Program-made: the position numbers and the translations under genes
Source of the DNA: Myrica gale
Lineage: Eukaryota; Streptophyta; Magnoliopsida; Fagales; Myricaceae
NCBI GenBank assembly: GCA_963930655.1
Contig: OZ005617.1
Coordinates: forward strand, 16,148,068 to 16,212,067
Reading direction: 5' to 3'
DNA length: 64,000 nt
The notes under the pieces: generated by a model
Databases searched by the model: none
What the model was told of the DNA's origin: nothing
The model's input: the letters and a program-made list of their open reading frames with translations, nothing else
In this document: piece by piece, positions 13,001 to 25,299 of the stretch
Position numbering within the stretch: the first letter of the stretch is position 1
How the letters are laid out: every line of letters begins with the position of its first letter

Positions 13001-16000
13001 CGACTCTGGTACATTTTCTGCCATACCTTCTAAAGTAAAAAGTTATGGCCTGTTATTGGCTGATATCTCATTTTTTGGTTCAGATTTAATGTTGGCATTG
13101 TTATTACTTGAACTAACTGTTAAGCATGCTTGCTTAAGTGCCTTCTTGTAATCATTCAATTGTTTTGTTGGGTTCAGGAATCCATGCAGTATGATCAGCT
13201 ACGAGATTTGGTTGACAAGCGAAAACCAGGATGGGAGCACTTGCAGGAAGTAAGATGACTTTATTCCAAAATGACGGTTCTACTTAGGGAAACTTATTCA
13301 AACAGTCAGAAAGCCAATGTGATTTTTGTAGTTACTTTACCGAGGAAAAACTAATATGCAGTTCAATGATAGAATATGCTCGAGGTTATATGTAGGGATC
13401 AAATTCCAAACTTTTCTCTCGAGGATACCCATTACCTAATGAAAGCCTTAAAGAGCCTCTTAACACTTACCATCCTAAGTCAAGCAAGATTCAAGAATCT
13501 AAACATTTCTAAAAATTTCAAGAATCTACAACTTCCTTATTCTAAATCCTAACCCTAACATCAATGTTCATCATTAGATCCAACTACATGCGTTCGAGAA
13601 CATGCTAGTATCTCTGTAACTATTTGATTGTCTTTGATATCCCACTCAAATGGTACAGGGAGCTTTTGGTTTGCTGAGCGAGTTACATTTGAGAATAATG
13701 TAATTGATCTAATGATGAACATTGACTAGGGATAGGGACGCTTTGGTGGCTGATTATTGGGTGGAGAATTCGGGTTTAGGGGCCTGGGATGTGCAATTTG
13801 TTAGGGCTGCCAACGATTGGGAAGTGGAGGAATTGTCGTCCTTCTTTTCTCTGCTGTATTCTATGGTCGTGCGTAGCAGGGCTGATGATAAGTTGAGATG
13901 GACGGGCAGCAAGAATGGTTTCTTTTCGGTGAAATCGATGTATGAGACTCTTTCTTGCAGTCTTCATGTGTCGTTTCCATGGAGGTCGATTTGGAAGTCT
14001 CTTGTCTCTATGAGAGTTTCCTTTTTTGGGTGGGAGGTTGCACATGGCAGAATTTTGACCATCGACAATCTGAGGAAAAGGGGTCTTTATTTACTTGAGT
14101 GGTGCTTTCTCTGTAGATGCACTGGGGAATCCGTGGATCATATTTTTCTTCATTGTGCTGTTGCTCAAGGCTTGTGGTCTCATGTGCTCAGAATCTCTAA
14201 TATTAGTTGGGTTATGCCTTCTAGGGTACTGGAGTTGCTGTGTTGCTGGAAGAGGAAGTTCAATAACCCTCTTGCTTTGAGGGTGTGGATGATGATTCCT
14301 ATGTGCATTTGTTGGGTCATTTGGAGGGAGAGGAACGATAGATGTTTTGAGAATACTTTCTTGTATTTAGAGGGGTTAAAGGGCCTTTTGTTGAGTACCC
14401 TGTTTCATTGGGTCAATGCTGTGTTGGGCAGTCCTTTTTATGATGTTTCTGATCTTCTTAGTTTTTTAGCTTGTATGAATTAGGTCTTCAGTACAGCTCT
14501 TTGTACTGTCCTCCTTTTGGTTTTGCAATAAAACTTTTCTTACTTATCAAAAAAAAAATCTATCCATCAGTTGCAGGCCCTAATTTATAATGTCATCTTT
14601 CGATTTGATTCTTTTCCATGCCTAGATGCTGGCTTCTATATGAGCTCATGCTGTGCCCCCAGCATTAATTTTTTGTATAAATTTATTGATATAATTGCAC
14701 TTATGATTCACAGGCCTTGATCTCCATGGATCCTGTTCGAGCCAGGGATGATCCTGTTATAGTGAAAAATGTCCCCTTCTACAAGGCCAAGAAGGCACTG
14801 GAGGCAGAAATCATGAAGCTTGATCCTCCACCAAGGCCATCAAATTGGGGTGTGCGTATTCTCTTTCCTCTTTCTATATCTGCTAACTCTTTCTTTTCAG
14901 CATTTGTGTACCATCTTATTTCGATTTTCATTTGAAGAAGTGAAAAATATTTTTGTATATTGGTGAGGAAGGTGTCTTAATCACTACAATTTGTTGGATA
15001 ACCGATTGAGGTGATGACTTGTCTTTATACCTGGGGCCTTTTAAGGTGGATAAATGATGGTTTGCTATTCATCAGATTTTTCCAAAAGCCCACGAAGAAT
15101 CTAATAAAACTTTGAGTTCCTTCCTTCGTAGTCAAATCTGATGATATGCTTTGGCAATCATACCTACCAAATCAAAGGCCTTACAGGTGGTCTAAATCGC
15201 TTAGGTCTCTGAGGACTCACTCACTTTCTCCTAATGTATCCAATGGTTTCTTCTATCTTGAATTCAAAGCGACCAGCTGAGCCAGCTATAAGATAATATA
15301 CAGCTGTATCAATCAGCAGCAAGATGACAGCAAACCATGGTTTTGACTTCAGAAAAGGGGCTCCCTTACGGAACTGTTATTTGGAAAGATTACATCTATG
15401 AATTGTAATATTTCCTCTCATGTGTAATGCATCGTCTATGGCATACAAATGTTCTGTGGTCTGAGAAGGATTGGTGTAGCTCTTCTATTTCCAACAAATA
15501 TTTGGTTGTCTGGATGGTAGTTAGTGTTTTTGAGGTTTTTATTTATTTCTGCTGGGATGGATGGGTAATCTCCAGTTTTTGGGGCTATGCCATCCTCTTT
15601 CAATGGTCGATATATGGACACCATTGCTCTTGTATTTGGACTACCGAGTTTTTAGTCAAACTAGGTGGTAGTTTTTTAACTAGTTACTGAAGTAGGTCAG
15701 TATCTAGTAATAAATTTACCTAAGGCTCTTGTAATGCTTTCTGGCAAAGAGTATCTTCTACTAGAAATTTCAGATATACTGGCTGGCAAAATCTGTCTAC
15801 TGCATTTTCATAGAATTGATTGAAGTGTGAATGGACATCCTTTGGCTTTGATAACTTTGATTGTATTGTAATACCCTTGTTGTCTCTCTCTCTTTCGGTA
15901 GAATTTCTGTTCTTGAATATGAAAACGCGATGGTCACTACTGTATGTCTGATCTTGCCCCTGTGATGCGTCAAACTGTGGTTTGAATTGTTAAGAACCCT

Positions 16001-18847
16001 TTTGCTGTTGTTATTTGGTCTGAATTTAATGATATCTTTGTCCTCTTTTTTGTATCTGTATGAACATTCCTTGGTTTCATTAAATATAAATTGCAAAGGC
16101 AAAGACAGACGGGCGGATGGCAAGTATTTTCCTATATGGATCACATACGAGAAATGTAGTTTGAATGGATTTCAACTAACTGCAGAACTTGGCAGGAGCT
16201 GGACCTTCCACTGAATGCATCTTCTTGGAGTGAGCAAGATCTCAAAGATCCAGAGAAATTATATGAGATGACTGTTCTTCTTAATGCCCAAAGAGAAATT
16301 GCTGATAAGATCTTGGATGTGACATGGGAAACAAAATGGCGTGAGGAAAAGGTTTGTAAGCCTGATGTTTAGGTGGGCTAGGAAGTGAAGTTGATTTATA
16401 AAATCTGACAAATATTTGAGATGTTGGCAACACTTTGATTTATGAATACCAATAAGTTGCTTGGACATAGGATTCTTTGGCAACCTTTCGGTCACTAAAA
16501 TTAGTAAGCAAAATAGTATGAGCTTTCTTAATATTGGGTGTTTCATTTTCTTACTGCAATGGCAAGGAACTCTCCCTATCCCTGTTCCTCTCTCTCACAC
16601 ACATGTACGAACATATTCAAAATGTAAAAAGCACATGCATGTAGTAGATACCAAGTCATCACCTATATCACTCTCTCTCACACATATCCACACGCGCACA
16701 CATGCATGCATACAAGCTCAAAAACACATGCATGTAATAGCGGGCCAAGTCTTCATCAGTATCACCAGTGTAATTTGAACTTTTGGTACAATGTCAAATA
16801 TCTCCAGCTATACCACAAACATACCTTGAACTCTTGGCACTATTTTCCCATGCTATCTTGGGTGGGTGCTTTGACTTCTCAAGTAGTCATATTAGGATCA
16901 ACTCTTCAGTTCTTGGAAAGATCATGATGTGGAGGGATAAGTTTATTTTAGGGTTAAATACACTTTTTGCCTACCGACTATTGGAGTTCTGACACTTTGT
17001 AACCCAACTACCAATTTTGTTACTTTTTGCCTCTCAACTACCAACTGTTTACACTTTACACCCCTCCGTTAATTTGGACGAAAATTGCTATTTTGGTTTA
17101 GATGCAAAAAAATATGGGGGTGAAGTCGTCATTTCACTGAACTAAAATAGTAATTTCCTTCTAAATTAATGGTGAGGGGTGCAAAGTGTAGACAATTGGT
17201 AGTTGAGGGAGAAATGTAACGAAGTCGGTAGTTTGAGGTGCAAAGTGTCAGAACATCAATAGTCGGAGTGCGAAAAATGTATTTTTTCCTTTATTTTATT
17301 TGCAGTAAGGTTTTGGTGTGACTAGTCAAAAGATATGCATGTCACACTAGTGCTTTCCTGATTATGCCAGCAATAATCGATTCCCTCTTGGCGTCATGGT
17401 AAGAAGTCAGTAGTGAGAGACCTCAGGGACCAAAAGTTCAGGAATCTGGAACATCTTGTGTGTTGGTGTCGCTACTTGAATATCTTGTGTGTTGGTGTCG
17501 CTGCTTGAATGATCCGCTGAATGGATTCCTTAGAATTCTGGATCTTTCGTTCAGCCAACGGTGTTTCATGATGACTAAACCGTAATTGTTTCCGAGAAAG
17601 GAAAAAGGAAGAGGCCAAAAGAAAAAAAAAGGACAAGAATTTGAGGAAAATGCATCCATGCTCATGTGCTACATGGCACATCCTGTAACTTGCTTTGTCA
17701 ACACTGTCTACTGATGATGAATGTTCCAGATAGTGTTGCTATATAGTTGACACATCTATGGAATGGTGGTTTTTTTTGAAACAGAAGTAGGATGTTATTT
17801 CCTGATAATATCCATAATTCATCAGATTCTGGGCAATGATCCTTTATGTATTCTGGTTTTCAGTTAAATGAGATGTTGGAGGAGAAGGTGCGACCATACA
17901 TTCAGAAAATTGACAATAGTGTCCTCTCGAAACCTATTGTCTTACAATCACATACTCAGGAGCAGAAGGTTTGTCCTCTCACCTTTCCGTTTCAGTTATT
18001 ATTTAATTATTTTCGGAATTGTCTAGAACTGTGTAGAGATCGTATTGGAAAGAAAGACACAAATATATCAGAAAGTGGTTAGTGTAAAATTGAATGTTAT
18101 CTGCTTTGAAAATTGGCCGCTTACAATTGCTTGTAGCATTTCTTGGGTGCTCCATTTGGTGTTTCAACAGTGTATGTTGGTCTGGTTCCTATTGTGTACA
18201 TGCTTAATCATATGGTAACACATGGCTTGATCCCTGAGGATGATCTCTGTTATTAATGTTCATGCTTTCCGAACTGGCTTCAATGTTTCTCTTTCAAAAC
18301 TGTGTTATTATAGGGCAAAGATTTCACTTGACTTCTAAAATTGGAATCGGTGATGGTTTTGCAAAAGACCCAGGCATTAAGTGCTGCTAATATCCATGTT
18401 ATGTGCACGACCCCTCCTTTCCAGCAATGTGTTACAAGGTTTCGATCGTGGCTTCTCGTTGAATTTGTAGCTCAAACCTGAGAGCTACGAAGTGGGAATT
18501 TTATGGTTTATAGTTTGTCCTTAAACTAGTTGCTTCAGTTACCATTCGCCGTGGATGCGGTTGTTATACTCGGCATTGTAAAACCCTTGGTATTAGCACC
18601 TGTTTGTTATTAAGTGTTTTCTTGTCTCTTTTTTTAGGGTGGTTATGAAGAGGTTTTTAGATGGTTAGAATCCTGCGTGACTTTCAAAGCTTAGTTTTTT
18701 TTTTCCCTTGGAAGTTCGGCCATGTTAACCACTTTACTTCCTTGCGAAAATAGCTATGTTGTACTTGGTGTAATTCATTTATCTTTTGAGACTTACGTAG
18801 ATATGTTGTTGCAGAGGAGGCGACAACGGAGGTGGTGGTTCTTTTGA
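7041..18847 (+). CDS. EMB2737: EMB2737-like protein with four CxxC motifs, 12 exons, 422 aa
   Basis: Exons are 7041-7265, 7886-7950, 8557-8655, 8925-9057, 9197-9256, 11132-11191, 11995-12117, 13178-13249, 14714-14851, 16196-16351, 17864-17968 and 18815-18847. They join into one open frame ending TGA. Residues 1-75 are basic and hydrophobic and may be a targeting or membrane segment. Exons 3-5 supply CRTC, CTMCRGSG, CATCDGTG and CPEC, a DnaJ-like pattern of four CxxC motifs able to hold two zinc ions. A conserved region with KDPSIAAFWLITLPQ follows, and the tail is RRRQRRWWFF. Biochemical function is unknown to me. The symbol comes from memory of the Arabidopsis embryo-defective gene next to DEP1. 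Intron 6 starts with GC. Introns 8 and 10 carry transposons; the others show nothing recognised except a CT microsatellite in intron 2. Confidence 0.88.
8066..8094. repeat. CT microsatellite in intron 2
   Basis: A run of CT dinucleotides with one TT interruption lies within intron 2 of the EMB2737-like gene. Confidence 0.9.
13561..13725. repeat. 20-bp perfect inverted repeat at the LINE 5' junction
   Basis: Bases 13561-13580 and the stretch ending at 13725 are exact reverse complements over 20 bases (core GATCTAATGATGAACATTGA), separated by about 125 bases. The second arm ends where LINE homology begins, which suggests a 5' inversion or template switch during insertion. Confidence 0.7.
13722..14558 (+). 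mobile_element. 5'-truncated LINE (L1-type) in intron 8
   Basis: An open frame at 13722-14483 encodes the end of a LINE ORF2. It holds the zinc-binding zf-RVT region (CFLCRCTGESVDHIFLHC) and the usual WRSIWKS, FFGWEVAHGRI and CWVIWRERN phrases. It ends shortly before TTCTTACTTATC and an A run at 14549-14558, a common plant L1 3' end. The reverse transcriptase core and everything 5' are missing. There is no RNase H domain, unlike the LINE at 19928. It lies in the sense direction of the host gene and leaves the flanking splice sites intact. The uninterrupted 253-codon frame suggests a fairly recent insertion. Confidence 0.88.
16951..17289. mobile_element. MULE-type MITE, 339 bp, perfect 9-bp TSD, in intron 10
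   Basis: Its ends are inverted copies of over 100 bases (left 'cctaccgactattggagttc', right complementary phrases near 17250). TTTATTTTA at 16942-16950 and 17290-17298 is an exact 9-bp TSD, diagnostic of Mutator-like mobilisation. No ORF is present. It sits in intron 10 of the EMB2737-like gene. Confidence 0.88.
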
Positions 18848-19379
18848 TGGGATCTTAACCATTTTATCAGCATGGCGATGGAAATGTCAGGATGTTTGTT
18901 TTGTAAGGGTGTATTTTTTCCCCAAAAGTCTTCCTCTTGGCAGGTTGGTTTTTCCTCCCCTAACATTTGCTCACAAGTCCATCTGTACCCTTTTGACGCC
19001 GCTAGAAATTCTATTTGATGAACCCTGGATGATTGGCTGCAAATGATTTGTTATTCAACTAAATTTAAAGCGGCATCTTTAGCAGTTCAGCTTTTTCTTA
19101 TACTTTTTCTAATCTTTTTGTTGAATTTCAATCTCCAGTAGTTCAGATAATTTCTCCAAATCAGACGCGAGGAAGGGAGAAGAAGATCATAAGGAAATAG
19201 AATCTAATGTTATCTTTCACACAAGAGAGCGGAACCCATTAGAGAAAAAAGAGATGGAAGGAATATATGTGTTGAGTTAAATTACGATAATAACTGAGTT
19301 GTTCATAGCTGATAGCACCCACCCTATGAACAAACCTTTGATGATTGTTGAGACTACTCTATAATTTTCATATGTTTTC
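18848..19379. other. 3' flank of the EMB2737-like gene
   Basis: Moderately AT-rich sequence containing the presumed 3' UTR. No second gene, RNA or clear terminal repeat is recognised. The right-hand part may be interior of the Copia fossil that follows. Confidence 0.4.
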
Positions 19380-19756
19380 AATAATTGGGGTTGAGGAAAT
19401 AAGGACTTGCTGGTTCCTTTGGATTGACAGAGGAAGAAAAAGGATTTTCTTCAATAACTGGAGTTTCGGTTGACATTGGGAAGCTCTGATACCATGTACA
19501 AATCAGAAATAATTCATAAGGAGAGAACAAAAGGAAGGAGACGAATATTGAGGCTGAATGTCTTAATGCTCATTCAGTAAAAGTATCGAATACAAAGAAA
19601 CAAGAGTATTCCTCTTTATACAAGCTTACTCAGGAATTCGCTTCTAACCGAATAACCGTGAACAAGGCGCTTCTAACAGAATAACCGTGAACAAGGACGC
19701 AAAAATGAATAACAAAATAATTGTATAACAGAAAGAATCTTCTCGAATTAGCCAAC
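19380..19756 (-). mobile_element. Copia LTR-retrotransposon fossil: LTR, primer-binding site, gag start
   Basis: Reading leftward, an LTR of about 262 bases (19756-19495) starts TGTTGGC and ends GTACA. It is followed at once by TGGTATCAGAGC, the Met-tRNA primer-binding site typical of Copia, and then a short beginning of a gag-like frame. The U3 part contains two tandem 29-base units. No other LTR is found, so this is one end of a broken, old element. Confidence 0.75.
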
Positions 19757-19927
19757 ACCATGCCGTTGTGTATAGGAGGGTGTCCGTGCTTCCTGTAGCA
19801 GAGAAGGAAGTTGTGAGCTCGAGTAGTGAGCTGGAGCTGGAATAGCTGAGCTATAACAAGTGACATGTGGCAGTTTTGCTGGCGTAATAGCTGGAGAAGA
19901 GGAACTGAGAGGTACCGACTCTAATAC

Positions 19928-21776
19928 TTTTTTTTTTTTTTTTTTTTTTTTTCCTGGAAAATACAAAATAATATAAATAAAGCAGAGAAAAAACAACTAG
20001 AAATCATCGCAAGAGACGATACAAGCGGGAATACTAGAGAGCGGCACAAAACAAAAACAAGCGCCAACGAAGCCCACGTAGCCAGAAGGTGAGCTTGTCG
20101 ATTACAACGTCTCGGAACCCATCTAAAAGTCCAAGAAGGATGCTGACGAAGCTCCTGACGGATGGAAGCAACCACAGACTCAATCTGCCAGCAAGGAGGA
20201 AGAGAAGGGTTGTTCAGGTCAAAGCAGAGGAGCTGGGAGTCAGACTAAAAAATGACTTGCGGCCGACGATTCTCTAAAGCAATTTCCACTGCTCTAACCG
20301 CAGCGAAAGATTCACCAACTAATGGATTCATAGCCTTTAGTCGTTCCATGTACACTGTACAGAGGGAACTAGAAGAGTCTCTGCAAGAGACGGCTAGGAA
20401 AGAGCCATTACAACGAACATCGACATCAACATTAATTTTCAACCACCCCAAGGGGGGGTGGACACCACATACTAGTGGTATCAGAACAGAGAAGAGAAGA
20501 CCAGGATTGGAGATGGTCAACATATCTTCGATAAAGAGAAGCCTTCAGATCTTCCTCACGCACCTCTAGCCCCTCGTGAACTCGTTTATTGCGAGCATTC
20601 CAAATTTCATCACAAATTAGGGCAGCATTGATGATAAACCTGTGAAGGTGTTGAGGAAGGACACCAAGAGACTCATAAGCATTAATAAAGATCTTAATCA
20701 GCTTTGCAGGAGTAGAAGAGGGTATGCGTGCAACATCTAGAGGCCAAGCAGAGGTCCTCCACAGAAAACGAGTAAAACGGCAATGCTGAAACAGATGTAG
20801 AGCGGTCTCAGAATGAGATTCACAAGGGGGCAGCTCCCGAAAGCTTGAGAAGCCTCATCCCTACTCCTAAAAAAAGTGGAAAGGATAGGGAGAGATTCAG
20901 CCGTTATCTTCCAGAGCAACAACTTCAAACGATCTTGCATTCTGAACTGCCAAAGCTTCTTTCATTCATTTGCTGAAAGAGAGAAAATACGAGAAGCTCT
21001 CCTCTGCTGTTCCAGAAGAACCACACTTTTTACTGAAAAACCACATTTCGGATCAGAAGTCCAAAGAACCAAGTCCTCCCCCATCCGCACAGGAGGTTTC
21101 ATCCGGACAATATGTTGAACTGAATCATCTATGAATAACTGGTGTAAGAGAGCTAAATTCCACTCCGCCGTATTGTCCAACAAAAGGTCAGAAACCAAAC
21201 GAATCTGGGTGGCGGAGTGACTTAAACTTTTCCACTGTGGAAATAATCCCCTAATAGACGAAATCCAAGGAGTCTTACGAATATCCAGTGAAGTCCCATT
21301 TCTCGGGAGATAGCACACATTGCTGCGAATTAAATCCATAATCTTGCATATTCCACTCCACACCAGGGAAGCCCCAAGAGACGGCTTAGACTCCAAAAAA
21401 GAACATGAAGGGAAATATTTCGCTTTTAACACACGCGCCCAAATCTCCTCTTGTGTAACTAATAACTTTCATCCTAGTTTTACCATGAAAGCTCTATTAA
21501 TATCCAGCATGCACCGCATACCTAGTCCTCCTGCGTCTTTTGGTTGGCAAATGTCATGTCAAGCTTTCGGGGTGAAGTTGTGAGATTTAGAGATTGGGAA
21601 GCCCCACCAAAAATTCTTAAGCAAGCGATCAACAGAGGAGCACCAGCTCTTGGACATAAAAAAAACCTGCATAAAATACTGAGGCATAGACAAGGCTACA
21701 TATTTAATCAGCGTTGTTCTACCTGACTGAGATAAGGTCTTAACCTTCCAATCCTCCAACTTTTCTTTGGGTTCGA
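19928..21776 (-). mobile_element. 5'-truncated LINE with 3' RNase H domain
   Basis: A run of about 25 T at 19928-19952 is the poly(A) tail of a LINE read leftward. From 21776 it encodes the C-terminal reverse-transcriptase region (SQSGRTTLIKYVALSMPQYFM and KNFWWG), then a zf-RVT-like region (WISSIRGLFPQWKSL, CGFSVKS), then an RNase H domain (INVDVD, ESFAAVRAVEIALE, SDSQLL, FRWVPRRCNRQAHLLA). Some plant L1 lineages are known to have gained such a C-terminal RNase H. Frames are broken in several places, including a stop just before SDSQLL, so the copy is dead. The sequence at 19757-19927, left of the tail, is unassigned. Confidence 0.85.
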
Positions 21777-21889
21777 TTGACCAGATTCAAATTCCTGAAG
21801 ATCGCACTTAATTATAACATGCAAAAGAAAGAGAAAAAAAAAACAATAAAATGGAGAAAGGGATCCAAAGCAAATAAAAGAAATATATA

Positions 21890-24800
21890 GGGCAAATTAC
21901 AAATACCCCCTCGAACTATCACCCGTGTCTCATTTACCCCCCTAAATTATGACTCGTTGCAACTCGCCACCCTTGACTATGTCTTTGTTGCAATTTCATC
22001 CCCCGAGCGATTTTGAGTGTTAAATTAAACGAAATTCCTCCCATGTGCCTCTCACATGACCATCTCCACTCGTTAAACGACCATCATACCCTTCATAATA
22101 TTAAAAGACTGTAATGCCCCTCTAATTTAAAAAAACAATCGCAGAGTATCCTTTGCCCCAAGTTGTACAATTACTCTATCCTCTCGCCGCAAGTCACACA
22201 ATTACCCTTCTTTTTCTGGTTTGCACGCGAAGAAGTCACCAATTGGTGAACTGGTCAAGATCTCTCCCTGCTTTTTTCTGCTGCTTGCTGTGTTTTTCCA
22301 ACTTTTGTTTGTTATCTTCAACTCAGGTGGTATGTTCTCTATTGATCCCTCAACGTTTACTATTTCAATGTACATATTGTGGATGCCAGACGCTTTTGCC
22401 CTAACAATCCCAAGCTTTAACTATGTTATAACGAGATTCTTAAAAATAGTTGTATGACAGATCATGCCTTGTGTTGTTAATTGAAACCAATAGGCTACGA
22501 ATTTAAAAGCCCTTCTTCTATCGTACTCAGAGCACTACTTGCCAACCACATGGGCCCTTTTTGCAATTTGTCCAACTGTTCCATGTCTCGTGCCAACCAC
22601 ATATTCAAAGAAAAATTGATATTGTATCATTTTGACTTGTTGGTGGGGTTCACTTAGTTTATTCCAACAGGTGAGTGTTTCTTGTCCACTTCCTTAAGTG
22701 GTCCCCCACTCATTTGATTTAGTACTTTTGTTTGTATTTGACTTGGAATGTACAAAATATGCTAGCTGGTTGACTGGGAATGTACAAAATATATTTTCTC
22801 AATTTTCTACTTAATTAATTTGATTAGTGAATAAATAACTGGTTCCAGGAAGTTAAAATCTTAGATATATAAGTAATAAATAGTTACAACCCATCATTAT
22901 GTTTGTACAATGTAAGTAAAGGGAAGCTAATATGTCACTTGTTAACTGCTGCAAGGTTGAACAAAATGAGTAATGGAGTTGTTCTTTTCGAGATTAATTA
23001 TGGAGGAAGGTTTAGAAGGGCTGGTTAAACTGAATATGTCGGTGGTCAGAAAAGGGTGCATCACGAGCCCTGGGACATGGATTGTCTGTCATTCTTCGAA
23101 GTAGAAGGTATCTTAGTAGAGTACGGGTACATGCCTGGAGATTTGATGTACTACCAACAACCAAATAAGACACTTGAGGAAGGGCTGGTCCTTATATCAT
23201 CTGATTAGGACATTTTGGATATGGTGGGCTGCCACATAGGGCACACTGTGATTTTGGATATGAAATACTGCCACATAGGGCACGAGACAAACCTATAATT
23301 AGCATGATGGAGGCAATAAGGAAGAAGCTTATGCGTCGGTACCAAATGAAGCGAGAGGGGATGAGTAAGATGGATGAAAAGCTATGCCCAACCATTATGA
23401 GGAAGCTAGACAGGAATGTTCTAGAGAGCTGTGATTGTGTATCGACATATGCTGGGGATGGTTTGTTTGGAGTTGATCACAAAATGAAGCAATATGTTGT
23501 CAATTTAAAAGAGAGGACGTGCGGCTGCAGATGATGGGACCTCACTGGTATCCCATTTGCACATGGCATTTCTGCAATACTGCATAGTGGGGAGAAACCT
23601 GAGGACTACGTCGATGATTTCTACACCTTGGAAACCTATATGAAGGCGTACGAGCCATTATTCGCCCAATGTCGAGTGTTGACCAATGGGAGAGAACACC
23701 TAATGAACCAGTTCTACCACCAATAGCAAGAGTTCGCCCCGGTAAACCGAAGAAAGTAAGGAGGAGGGCCGCTGATGAGCCCAAATAGAGTTAGCAAAAT
23801 TGAGACCAAAATTAAGTGTTCAAAGTGCGGAAAGATTGGGCACAACTCGAGAACATGTAAGAAAAAGGGTGCCATAACCACCCCTCCAGCTACTTTTGAA
23901 GATGTAAGTACTACGAGATGAATGTTGAGACTTACTGTCATATTGTTTCTACTTATTACAATTTTCTGGTTGTTACAGGTTCCTATCTCTCAATCTAATA
24001 GTACAACATTGTTTGACTCGATGATATCAAACATTGTAAATGTTCCTACCTAATGTTGTATTGTATTACAATTTTCTATACTGACTTTTAATTGAGCAAA
24101 TGTATGGTCCACTTGCAGGCTCCAACGAATCATGAAAATTCTTCTCAGGAGGTAGTAGGAATTACGCAACCACCCAGTTGGGGGAGGACCAACTCAACAC
24201 CAACACAAGCCTCTATAGAACTAACAGGGACATCTGCTGGAGTCATTGAGAAAAGGAAAGACAAATGCCATGTGGTGCCAACAATAGAGAAAGGGATTGA
24301 AGTGATGCATGCGAAGAAAAAGAAACAAAAATATTGACTCTGCCTCTGATGTGTTCTGTAGTGTTTTGTTTTTGAAGTGAGCCCATGTTTTGTGTTCTGT
24401 TGTGTTTTGTAAGGGCTGTGATCTGAGTTGGAAGACTAGTTATAATCTTTGTAAGAAGGCTCGTTATATTTTTTGTTGGAATGTTGACATTGTAAGGGCT
24501 GGAGTTTTGGTTGCAGACAGGTTTTTTGGTAGATGCATACATGTTTTTTTAAGTTGAAAATGCATTTTGGCTGCTGACAGATTAAGTTGCATACAACTTT
24601 TTCTTAGTTGTAGAGATATTATTAGTTGAAAATGCATTTTGGTTGCTGACAGATTTTTTAAGTTGCAAAGATGATTTTTTTAGTTGCATAGTTGTGTTTT
24701 TGGTTGCAGAGATTATTTTTTTAGTAGTTGTAGATACGTGTTTTGGTTGCAGAGATTATTGTTTGAAAATGCAGCTTGTGTTCAATATTTGTAACTTACA

Positions 24801-25107
24801 ACATCCGGATTCCATGTAAAGCCAAGGGAAAATGGAAAAATTACAACATAACATACATAACTTAAAAAAGGAAAATTAGAGGGGCATTACAGTCTTTTAA
24901 TATTAGGAAGGGTATAATGGTCTTTTAATGAGTAGAGATGGTCATGTGAGAGGCACATGGGACGAATTCCGTTTAATTAACACTCAAAATCGCTCGGGGG
25001 ATGATATTGCAACAAAGACATAGTTAAAGGGGCGAGTTGCAACGAGTATAGTTTAGGAGGGTAAATGAGACACGAGTGATAGTTCGAGGGGTATTTGTAA
25101 TTTGCCC
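21890..25107 (+). mobile_element. Mutator-like element with about 240-bp terminal inverted repeats
   Basis: The termini begin GGGCAAATTACAAATACCCC. Inverted repeats of about 240 bases occupy 21890-22128 and 24868-25107, with blocks such as 'ctcgttgcaactcgcc' and its complement. AAATATATA at 21881-21889 and 25108-25116 is an exact 9-bp TSD. The interior carries a collapsed MURA-type transposase at 22966-23880 and otherwise T/G-rich non-coding DNA. Total length is 3218 bases. Confidence 0.92.
22966..23880 (+). pseudogene. MURA-like transposase remnant lacking its catalytic core
   Basis: The left part (22966 to about 23285) matches the N-terminal domain of MuDR transposases (INYGGRF, then DMDCLSFFEVEGILVEYGYM). 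It passes almost directly into the C-terminal part (from about 23304), so the DDE catalytic region between them is deleted. The C-terminal part shows a decayed SWIM zinc finger: CGC is followed by a stop near 23532, and the expected Cys of GIPC is Phe (GIPFAH). A zinc knuckle, CSKCGKIGHNSRTC, lies at about 23818-23860. Other stops interrupt the frame, including TAG before EFAP and TAA after NRRK. It could not act as a transposase. Confidence 0.85.
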
Positions 25108-25120
25108 AAATATATATATA

Positions 25121-25248
25121 TGCTTGGCAGGTAGAACTGATTCAGAATTTGTTGGGTGTTGTCAAGTTTCCCAATAATTGAATTGAAACGGGGATACTTG
25201 GATGAAACACACGTCGTACTAACTACAATAGGTACAGTAGCAGTGAAA

Positions 25249-25299
<51 letters not shown>

